Below, piece after piece: positions 54,821 through 64,000 of a DNA stretch of 64,000 bases (position 1 is the stretch's first letter; every line of letters starts with the position of its first letter). The stretch covers positions 3,162,001-3,226,000 of the forward strand of contig JAGVRJ010000001.1 of assembly GCA_019059635.1 (NCBI GenBank). Direction: 5' to 3'. The position numbers and the translations under genes were made by a program. The DNA is from Proales similis. Taxonomy: Eukaryota; Rotifera; Eurotatoria; Ploima; Proalidae. The notes under the pieces are model-generated. The model did no database searches and had not been told where the DNA came from. It was given only the letters and a program-made list of their open reading frames with translations.

Positions 54821-57421
54821 AAAAAAAAAGAGAAATAGACGAATAAGGCGGCGGGCAAGGAGAGGTTGGATGCGAGCGGATGCAATGCATCCAATTAGGC
54901 ATTGCCCGAAAAGAAAATAGAATCGAAAGCAAACACCACAGAATGAGCTGACGATTGAATGAGTGAAAAAGTAGTCATAGAAATACGGCTTGTATACACT
55001 CGAGGGCGTTAGATTGGGCGGCCAAGTCGGCGCCTCGGTCGGCCGCGCGCTGGCTCGGAAAGAATCATGTGATGACAATTCGAGCAAATTGTACGGCTTG
55101 CTTTCACTTCTAAACATCGCGCGCCGACGCTTCAGGCCTTGCCTCGCCAACTGCGAAAAAAAAAACGGTCGAGCATCTAGAGAAAGAAAGAAAGAGAGAG
55201 AGAGAGAGGAGAAAAAAAACAAAGAAACACGAAAAAAGCGGCAAGGCTGAGTGTGCGCTCGGCGCTGGAGTGGTTTGTTGAAATTATGCAAATAGTTCGG
55301 GGAGAGAGCGGACGAAGTAGTCGAGACGAGGCGTAATATTACGTAATGGCGAGTTGGAGCTAGTTTTGATTTGAATGAAGCTATTTTTCGGTTGTTTCGC
55401 TAGTTGTGCCGGGTTCGTGCGCGTGCAATGAAAGGCCAATCGATAGAAACAGACTCAGCTTGAGTTACTTATGCTGTTCGACCCCCTCCTTCACTAGTAA
55501 AAGCAAGCGAGCCAAAGTAGTGGCTCGCTCTTTCGTTCGTGAGCTTGTATACAACACCACTCGTACACTGACTTAGTCCAACTGCCTCCTCAATCAATCG
55601 GCCTGCCTCGTGCGCGATTCAACAAATCGTAAGCCGGAGTACAAATCGCACACTCGTTTCATTGTGCGCACACACCCAGCCACACGCGAGCATAAATGCA
55701 AATAGAAAAATTCTGAGCAAACTTGAACACCCTCGCCATGCTCCTGTACGCTTCCTGCACTCTGCTCCGGGCGCCTGTCTGTCTGAATGAAACCGTTGAA
55801 TAGAATCACTGGCTCCGTGAAACGAATGTCCGCCCGGGCGCATCTGAAATCATGCACTCAGCAGCTGGATACAAACGAAATGGAAAATGCGTGATGCAAT
55901 GTTATGATAGAAGAGGCTTATGAAGTGCTAGCTAAGCCCTAAACCGGCTAGTTTGACATTAAGAAAGAGATTAGTGGGCGTTTCGACATCAACTACACCT
56001 TCTATCATACCGCGACTCTTTGACTCGACTAGCGACATAGCTTCTGTACACAAGCTCGACTTTTATCAAGCACGACTTGCGTCTTGCACAACAAAAAAGC
56101 CGCGACCTCTTTCTTCGCTCTTTCAACTCGAGTTCGCTCTTGTTGGTTGACTTGCTTGCTCGCTCACTTGCATATGTGTGCGCGAGCGCGCTCTCTCTCT
56201 CTTTTTCTTTATCAAATCCGGTCGAAATAAATGCAATCACAAGAGGAGACATCCTGCACTGGCTAGATAAAGACGCGCCAAATGCTCGACGTAGTGATAA
56301 CCCAATTAAAGTGAAAAAAAAAAGAGATGCTGCACACTATCCCGGTCGCTAGCTCGACTTGCGGTCTCCTCCTGGTTAAATAAATTGTTCGAATTGTGGA
56401 CAAAATAGACTTGAAAATAAATTGAGCAATCGGATTCTCACATATGCATATAATGGCTCCCTTTCAATATGTTGCCCTCTCATTTATAGTTCCTGTGAGA
56501 CGAGCCGTCGGCGCCAATAGGCGGGAGCCATTTGCTCCCCAGGCTCACGACGTTGAATGAGTACAACAAACTCCAATTCAAAATGGCTGCCTTTGATTGC
56601 ATCAGTGACAGTAGAATTCGAAATGAAATTGTCTGACGAGCCGTATTCTTCTGCTCAAGGCAATCGATTATCTAAGTCTTCTCCGTTGAGACCAGATGGC
56701 GCCGAATGAAATTTGACAGACTGCCGTCGAGATTATGCTTCGGCTGGCATTTAAAAGGAACAGAACTGAGCGGGGCCGATCTTGCAGGTCGCTGGCTAAG
56801 TGTCTGTGCCAACTCTCTCGAACACCCTCTTGCCGCAGCTGTTGCTATTCCTCAATTGCTTATCAATTAGACTGCTAGACTTGGAGATGCTTATCGGCTA
56901 GCGCGCCTCTAATTTATAATTTTCTATGTTTAGCCAGCGCCGCCACCGCCGCTTCGATTAGGGGGAAGCAATTGAAGCTCTAGTCTGTCGTTTGCGTAAA
57001 AATGCGCAGAATTGAATTTATTTCATGGGCTGATTATTGCACTCTGACCAGCGTCTGTGTTTGAAAGCTGTGGCAGGGCATAATTGGCAACTGGAGCGCA
57101 AATGCGCCTTGATGCTCTTCGGGCAAGCTTGAATGGCTCAATTTAAATTGAAATGTGTCGTTGTTGGCCGGCAGCAGATGTGCAGCAAATATTTGTAAGT
57201 CACAGTTGGTATCTCAATATAATTCAATTAATTGCAATCGTGAAGAGTGGAAGCACGAGGAAAATGCCGTAGTTGGCCGTGGTCGTCGTCGTCGTCCTCG
57301 TTTTTTTTTTTCGTGTGCGCCTCCTGCGAATGAAAACGCGAGTTGCGGACGAATCGAGAATGATAGAAAAAAGAGAGGCAGACAGACAGAGTGTGCGTGG
57401 AATAGAAAGAGAGAGACAGAA

Positions 57422-57424
<3 letters not shown>

Positions 57425-57457
<33 letters not shown>
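57425..57457. repeat. (CA)n microsatellite, about 16 units
   Basis: A 33-nt uninterrupted CA tract ending at a CG. It is the purest dinucleotide repeat in the window and likely length-polymorphic. Confidence 0.95.
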
Positions 57458-57461
<4 letters not shown>

Positions 57462-57640
57462 GAGGCTCTAATTTAATCGCATAAATCATTAAACTCTCCA
57501 GCAAAGCTGACACCATTTTTCGGAGCCTAAATTGTTGGCCGCTTGACGTGACAGCAGGAAAACACTCGGTCGTTCTCTATTTTATTTAGATGCATAGAGA
57601 GCGCCGACACTTTTTCGCTTAGTAAGAAGAGCAGAGCTAA

Positions 57641-59206
57641 ATGCTGCTAAATAAAGCGGAGCGTGGTGCGATTCGATCGCTGGATTTATTCAATTCTAAA
57701 TATAGCTGCCAGATATGTAGAAGGAAGGTGCGTAGCAAGGCAGACGAAATAGTGCACTACAGACATCGACACAAAAGAGAGGCCGAGCGAGCTTGTCATC
57801 TATGCGGCAAGCGATTTAATACGTTAGACCGGCTAACTGCGCATATAATGATCGATCATTTGAGAGAAAAGCCGTACAAGTGTAGATGTTGTGGCCGCAG
57901 CTACGCCTACTTTATAAACTTCAAGCGCCACTGCAGTCTAATGCACGCTCAAGACAATGACAACAAGTGTAAATCTATTCTGAAATTGATCGAATACAAA
58001 TGTGCAAATGCCAGACACCGAGCAACATTTAACAGTGCGCGTCAAAGCCATCAAGCCAAGCAACAAGTTTGCTCGGGTGCCAATCGGACAGTGAACTCTG
58101 TTGAGCACAGCGGCTTAAGACCGGCAGGCCCTGAGAAGAAGCCGAACGCTCTTCTGGCTCCGACGCGGAATAGTGCTGATCATGCGTTCGCTGGGTCTAA
58201 ATCGGATTACTTGGCCAGCGGCTCGAAAGCAGCCAGAAAATGTGCTCAGTTGAAGCAGCCGTGCTCATGTGAGCGTCAGTTCAAATCAGAAGCAGACCTG
58301 TTGTGTCACGTCTGGCTATGCCACTTTGACATTCAAGACACTGCACTTCTCAATTCGTGCTGGTCGTGTTTGAAATACGGAAAACAGTGTCAGTTTTTAC
58401 ACGCCTCTGATCTTATCGCGCATGTAAATGATCAACATTTGAAATGTGACAGCGAGCAGGCGCAGTTATTGAATTCAGCTTCAACGAGCCGACGAGGCGG
58501 TGTTCAATTTCAGTGTTCAGAATGTGAATTCTGCTTTCGGTCGGAAATTGCTCTCAGACTGCACCAGGAACAGCACGAAATGAAGTCCCTGATCCGCAAA
58601 CGCCAAGACAGTGAATTAAAATTGAAAGAAAAGAAAAATATTAATTTGAGCCAGAACAACAAGCTCTATTCGATAGACGCTCTTCTCAATAGAATCGATT
58701 CGAGCTCAAAGCGCGGCTCACGAGTCGATGACATTGCTCTGCGGATATTATTCCGAAAGAAGAAAGACGAGGAAAAACGCAACGAGCCAAGCGATCCGAT
58801 TGCGAGCCAGAGCGCGCAAGATGCCTGGGCCAAAACAAACGCAGACAGCGATGCCTTCTCTTTCAATGCGTATCCCAAATTTCCGTTCGATTGTCAACTC
58901 GGTCTCTTGCTGTGGCAACTGCAGCAAAACATGACACCCAGAGAGCAGAGCAAGTGCGACCTGTGCGGCTTCCAGACAGACTGTGCGAGCAAGCTCGAGC
59001 ATCACCGTCAGCTACATCGGACATCTAATCCCAAGCGGCCGTACAAGTGCCACTTGTGCATGGTCACATTTGCCAAAAGTGAGCAGCTCAGTCGACACAT
59101 GATTGTTCACCAGGCGAGCGAAATGGACTCTGTGTGTCAAATATGCTATTCATCGTTCTCACGCAAGCAAGACCTCGATCGGCATCTCCAGTTTCATTCT
59201 AAATAG
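57641..59206 (+). CDS. C2H2 zinc-finger protein (about 8 fingers)
   Basis: A single 521-codon exon from MLLNKAERGAIRSLDLFNSK at 57641. The fingers come in three groups. N-terminal: YSCQICRRKVRSKADEIVHY, ACHLCGKRFNTLDRLTAHIM and YKCRCCGRSYAYFINFKRHC, the second and third joined by the canonical-like linker LREKPYKC. Middle: CSCERQFKSEADLLCHVWLC, a degenerate CWSCLKYGKQ finger, and FQCSECEFCFRSEIALRLHQ. C-terminal: CDLCGFQTDCASKLEHHRQL, YKCHLCMVTFAKSEQLSRHM and CQICYSSFSRKQDLDRHLQF. Linkers between groups are long, Ser/Lys-rich and disordered. No BTB, KRAB or ZAD domain is visible. A sequence-specific DNA-binding regulator is the likely role; I cannot name an orthologue. GAAGAGCAG, an acceptor-like site, ends 6 nt before the ATG. 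Confidence 0.85.
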   Translation: MLLNKAERGAIRSLDLFNSKYSCQICRRKVRSKADEIVHYRHRHKREAERACHLCGKRFNTLDRLTAHIMIDHLREKPYKCRCCGRSYAYFINFKRHCSLMHAQDNDNKCKSILKLIEYKCANARHRATFNSARQSHQAKQQVCSGANRTVNSVEHSGLRPAGPEKKPNALLAPTRNSADHAFAGSKSDYLASGSKAARKCAQLKQPCSCERQFKSEADLLCHVWLCHFDIQDTALLNSCWSCLKYGKQCQFLHASDLIAHVNDQHLKCDSEQAQLLNSASTSRRGGVQFQCSECEFCFRSEIALRLHQEQHEMKSLIRKRQDSELKLKEKKNINLSQNNKLYSIDALLNRIDSSSKRGSRVDDIALRILFRKKKDEEKRNEPSDPIASQSAQDAWAKTNADSDAFSFNAYPKFPFDCQLGLLLWQLQQNMTPREQSKCDLCGFQTDCASKLEHHRQLHRTSNPKRPYKCHLCMVTFAKSEQLSRHMIVHQASEMDSVCQICYSSFSRKQDLDRHLQFHSK

Positions 59207-60764
<1,558 letters not shown>

Positions 60765-61692
60765 ACGATCAAAGCGATTAAACTACTTTGACTTTGATGA
60801 GATATATTTAAGCTAAAACTGTTCGAATCGTTCATTTAATCTCTCCTCTTCTTCGCCTTGTCGCTCTTCTTCTTCGTCTTCTTCAATAAATAACATTTCT
60901 GTCCACGAGGCATTGTTTAGCTCAAACTGCAGCAGATGTGAATCGGCAATAATTTGCTTTTTTTTTACTTTTTTCTTTTCATTTCAACAAGCACTTAAGC
61001 AGCATAGCATCAACCCGATTGAGTTCACTACAAAAACAACTTATGCGTGTCGGTAATTAGAGCTGCGGTGGTTGGTGGGCGACACGGCACATGAACATTT
61101 CAAGATTAAAAAAAAGGTAGAAACATTTCATAATTAAATTGAAACATCCGAAACACAGGCACCATGACCACGCCACGCGCTCTCACTAGCAACACACACG
61201 CATGCCGTGAGGCTGCGCGTCTTTCCAGCCAAAGCGTCCCCACGAGGAAATAGAGGCGAAAGAGGGATAGAGAGCGAGAAAGAGAGAGGAGGAAGGGGGG
61301 CCGGCAGTGATCGTTTAAAAACCCTGATTGCCAAACATTTAAACCATAATCGCTTAAGTAAACGAGCTATAGTTTTGAAAAGCGAATGCTCTCAATGGTT
61401 GCCAGCTCTTGATTCACACTCAGCACTTATTAATCTCTGTTTATTCGAGACCATTTCACTGCTGCTGTTCAAACTCGCTTATTTGCTGTAACCATGTTCG
61501 AGCAGGTTTGTCGAAGCCGATTTAGAGCGCTAGTTGCGCCCTATTCCACACAGCCTCACTGTCTTTTGTTCGTTTGAAATTGAGAGGTTCTAAAGATTTA
61601 GACGTTTTTTGCCTCTAAACAGTAAACTCTTTTTGTTAGTCTTGCTTTTTCTTTTTTATTGTTCTTGTCTCGCTCGTTTGCTGGCTAGAATC
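60765..61692. other. Intergenic, PSMA6 3' flank and upstream of unrecognised gene
   Basis: About 930 bp. It contains AATAAATAAC at 60885-60894, a T-run at 60958-60967 and a GA-rich stretch at 61255-61300. A short ATG frame at 61494 (MFEQ before GTTTGT) does not join in frame to the next exon. The 3' part is CT-rich and ends in TTTGCTGGCTAG just before the next ATG. Confidence 0.4.
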
Positions 61693-63008
61693 ATGTTCTC
61701 TCAGACCTTCTCGGAACAGACAAGCTCGTCGCGCGTGTCGCTTCCTCTCAGAGCGAAGTGAGTTCCTCTTGCCTGCGTTCAATCGAATCACTCTGACTCT
61801 TCAAGGTCTGCATATGTTCGAATGAGCCATAATCAACAGCCCAGCAGCGACTTTTCTTCCGGACAACAAACTAACCTGGTTCGGGCTCGTTTAAATTAAA
61901 TGCTCCAAATGCGTCTTTATAATTGGAAAAAAAAGCAGAATGCTTCACTTGACGAAGGCTCATACTCGTACTCGCAAATTGCTCCGCCTTTGAAGCAAGT
62001 AAACAATAAACCGGGAAACGTAGATGATGCTCAACAGGCGTCCAATTGTAAGCGAATGTCTTGACTTGAAAGACTCTTCAAGTGTGTTTTAACGCTCAAA
62101 TTGCGCTAAAAACAGCCTCAAGCATCCACGAGCTCGTCACCTATAAAAACATGAACGACCGACTCAGGCAGCTGGAGGAGTCGAATTTAAATTTGAAGCG
62201 AATGCTCCAGTTTGTAATGACCGATCCAAGTCGCAACATCGATCGGCTCAAAAGCGCTGGTCCGCGCCTGATGGTCAATAAACGCGATCTTAAGGATCCG
62301 CTCGGTCCTCCGACGTAAGCTCGCTCGACTCTGCATCGGTTTTTTTCCAGTTTCAGAAAACGCTCAATCGAATAGGCTGAGACATGGCCGCGTAGGTAGC
62401 AGCTGGCGCCACATCAAGCAAACAAACAGCTATTCGAACTCAAATCTGCTCTTTATCGATGGTTCGTATTGAAAGCTCCTCTGTCTGCCTCCGCATCCAA
62501 ATCGATCTGAACCTTGATAATTCAACATAGGAGTGGTGCGAATTAGAGACAGCGCCAGATACCCGCCCAAGGTGTTTGGCTATCCACCCAAAGTGGTGCA
62601 GCAAGCCGAGGAGCTGATTGGACTGAACACTGCGTCACTGATCGATATGGAAATGGCTCCGCAGGAGCGCGTACGAAATCGGCCGCTCAATTTGAGTATG
62701 TACGAGAATCGGTATCATCAACGGGCGCAGCAAGGATTCGAATATTGGAACAAGGATCCAAGAGAGCCGGCCAACAACCGCAAAAAAGGTATTTATCTCG
62801 TTCTTGTTGCCTCAATGTCACGGCTTGAAGTAATATGCCAATGAATCAAACAGCGCCAAGCATCGCCATTGGACATCATTACTTCAAGCCGGGCTACTAA
62901 CTCAAATAGAAAACGTTTAAACCCTCCCCCCCTTCAAAAGCCAAACAATACACGACCGGAGCCTACAAGACGTTTTTCGGCTTGTCCGATGCCAATCTAA
63001 AAACATGA
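61693..63008 (+). CDS. Unrecognised multi-exon gene with two candidate terminal exons
   Basis: I do not recognise the product. Exons join in frame: MFSQTFSEQTSSSRVSLPLR, then KSAYVRMSHNQQPSSDFSSG, then NASLDEGSYSYSQIAPPLKQ, then a short helical exon SSIHELVTYKNMNDRLRQLE with LEESNLNLKRMLQFVM (a likely coiled coil), then LRHGRVGSSWRHIKQTNSYS, and VVRIRDSARYPPKVFGYPPK with GFEYWNKDPREPANNRKK. The last part can be APSIAIGHHYFKPGY, stop 62898-62900, or, after a CTTCAAAAG acceptor at 62940, AKQYTTGAYKTFFGLSDANL plus KT, stop 63006-63008. About 290-300 residues, soluble. The repeated YPPK and YxxG motifs and Asn/Arg-rich tail resemble microtubule-associated or axonemal small proteins, which is only an impression. 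Intron lengths are 50-90 nt. Confidence 0.65.
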
Positions 63009-63162
63009 TCTACGAACTCGAGACGAAAAGGCGAATGCATTGATTTTTAATTTTCAAATTAGTTGAGTGATAATAATAATTTAAAGCGAATTGATAATAA
63101 ATACAATAAAATACAATAAAAACCAGTTTAGTCCGAGACGGACAGATTTCTCCAACAGCCAC
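62901..63162. other. Convergent 3' flanks, unrecognised gene and T-box gene
   Basis: Apart from the candidate second terminal exon at 62941-63008, this is AT-rich and holds several AATAAA motifs (63095-63100, 63103-63120) suitable for the plus-strand gene. Confidence 0.45.
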
Positions 63163-63981
63163 TCACGACCGTTTCAGCGCTTTCTTCTTTCAAAGTCAAG
63201 CGACGTTTAATTGTGAGCATTTGTTTCGTGTTATTTCAACTTACGTGTCCTTTGGCGAACGGGTTGTTTTCGATTTTCAGCTCCGTTATCTATGATTAAG
63301 AGGTCAATTTTCATCTAAATTTTGTTCGAAAGGAAAACTCAATGAGATCTTGTTACCGAACGGTTTTGATAAGAAGTGACCGCATAAAAGACGGCTCGTT
63401 TGAGCAAGAATGTGCGCACACTTTTATCCTGGTTGCGAATCACATGAATGCGCGGCACATACTTTTGCATGGAGCTCAACACCAAATAGTCCTCGCAGCC
63501 CTTTTCGTGTGTGTAGTTGGTGAGCTTCAGCTTTTGAAAGCAGATCGCTTCTTGGCACCAGTCTCTGCCCAGTCGAGGCGACTCTGGATGTATATAGAGC
63601 CTGTTTACTTGCCAACCGTTAGAAAAATTCAAATCCTCGTCTTCTATCAGACGTGAGACTGGCCTTACCCGCTCTGGTGGGTGCTGCACTCTTCAGACAC
63701 GGTCCAATTGCCGCCAACATATTTATATTTGCATTTGTCCACAGAGATCATGTCAATCCCGACACTGTACTCGGCACATGCCTCTAGTCCACGAATTTCT
63801 ATTCTTATCAGCGGAAACATTCGTCTATTAGCGGCAAGCGAATGAACTCCAGTTTATGCAAGAGCGGCCAAAAATGTCTACCTTCCGATTTTGGTGATGA
63901 TCATCTCGGTGCCAAGTTGCTCGAACTTTGACCAAAGTTCTTCGTCCAGCATTTTAACTGACAACTCTAATTGTGGGCCGG
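63163..63981 (-). CDS. T-box transcription factor, divergent; 5' end beyond the window
   Basis: T-box proteins bind T-half-site DNA through a ~180-residue domain. Minus-strand exons 63981-63882, 63824-63669, 63600-63357, 63289-63245 and 63163-63186 join in frame. They read LDEELWSKFEQLGTEMIITK, then GRRMFPLIRIEIRGLEACAE, VGIDMISVDKCKYKYVGGNW, LYIHPESPRLGRDWCQEAIC, FQKLKLTNYTHEKGCEDYLV, LSSMQKYVPRIHVIRNQDKS, YAVTSYQNRS and ITELKIENNPFAKGH, all in T-box order. The segment before YIHP lacks the usual AxADP residues, and the tail after FAKGH is only KKALKRS before the stop. A good acceptor (TTTCACAG) precedes the first exon seen, so upstream exons should exist outside the window. Subfamily is not clear. 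The last short exon is less certain than the others. Confidence 0.88.
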
Positions 63982-64000
63982 CTGTGAAATCAATGCTAGG

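Larger units (their letters stand above)
52184..57640. promoter_or_regulatory. 5.5-kb gene-free flank upstream of Ski/Sno and the zinc-finger gene
   Basis: No coding sequence is supported over 5.5 kb, the longest such stretch here. It contains GA/CT repeats (near 53323-53336, 54802-54820, 55185-55208, 56191-56204), a (CA) repeat at 57425-57457, a GCG/GCC-rich patch at 52625-52680 and ordinary unique sequence. It separates two divergently transcribed regulators, so cis-regulatory content is likely; this is inference. Long low-complexity frames in it are rejected below. Confidence 0.5.

Noticed and set aside
54800-55291. 163-codon minus-strand frame in the Ski/Sno flank
   Set aside because: Composed of translated GA/CT repeats and A-runs (Ser/Leu/Phe stretches).
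57214-57516. Several overlapping frames with Val-Cys repeats
   Set aside because: Translation of the CA microsatellite in different frames.

Overview
The window comes from the nuclear genome of a small, gene-dense animal. The evidence is animal-specific families (a paired-domain gene, a T-box gene, a Ski/Sno co-repressor, a neuropeptide precursor, Ig-domain and C-type-lectin-like proteins), spliceosomal GT-AG introns that are mostly 35-80 nt, and intergenic gaps often under 500 bp. The CFAP91 gene, needed for motile 9+2 axonemes, points to a ciliated or flagellated lineage. The Pox-neuro-like paired domain and the repetitive amidated-peptide precursor favour an invertebrate, perhaps a miniaturised spiralian (small annelid, rotifer, flatworm or similar). 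That placement is inference; no species is claimed.

Layout. 1-11.5 kb is a minus-strand block: coatomer alpha-COP (partial), a new-looking neuropeptide precursor built on RFVHG[K/R] repeats, BCAS2/SPF27, mitochondrial GatB and cytosolic aconitase/IRP. 11.5-14.9 kb is non-coding sequence upstream of a Pox-neuro-like gene that keeps only the N-terminal half of the paired domain. 16.8-26 kb holds an ATRIP-like gene, DCAF6 and the first of two membrane-anchored cysteine-module (EB-like) genes. 26-30.3 kb (minus) holds a secreted three-Ig protein and a PLAT/LOXHD1-like gene. 31-40.3 kb (plus) holds syntaxin-5, an RDH-type SDR, the second EB-like gene (ending in a C-type-lectin-like domain) and UFSP2. 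41-42.4 kb has two unrecognised genes facing each other. 44.6-48.5 kb has MRPL20 and CFAP91. 49.4-52.2 kb (minus) is Ski/Sno, followed by a 5.5 kb gene-free flank. 57.6-64 kb has a C2H2 zinc-finger gene, proteasome subunit alpha-1 (PSMA6), an unrecognised multi-exon gene with two possible last exons, and a T-box gene (minus, 5' end outside the window).

The genes do not form one pathway. They are mostly housekeeping genes (secretory pathway, splicing, mitochondrial translation, proteasome/ubiquitin/UFM1) mixed with developmental regulators that carry the only large non-coding flanks. Two genome-level features stand out. Many start codons sit a few bases after a 3' splice-site-like sequence with no obvious upstream coding exon, and GatB-BCAS2 are 80 bp apart in tandem, which together suggest spliced-leader trans-splicing and operons. 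Long intronless genes (COPA, GatB, ATRIP-like, zinc finger) lie among intron-dense ones.

The item I rate highest is the RFVHG[K/R] neuropeptide precursor at 3029-3704.
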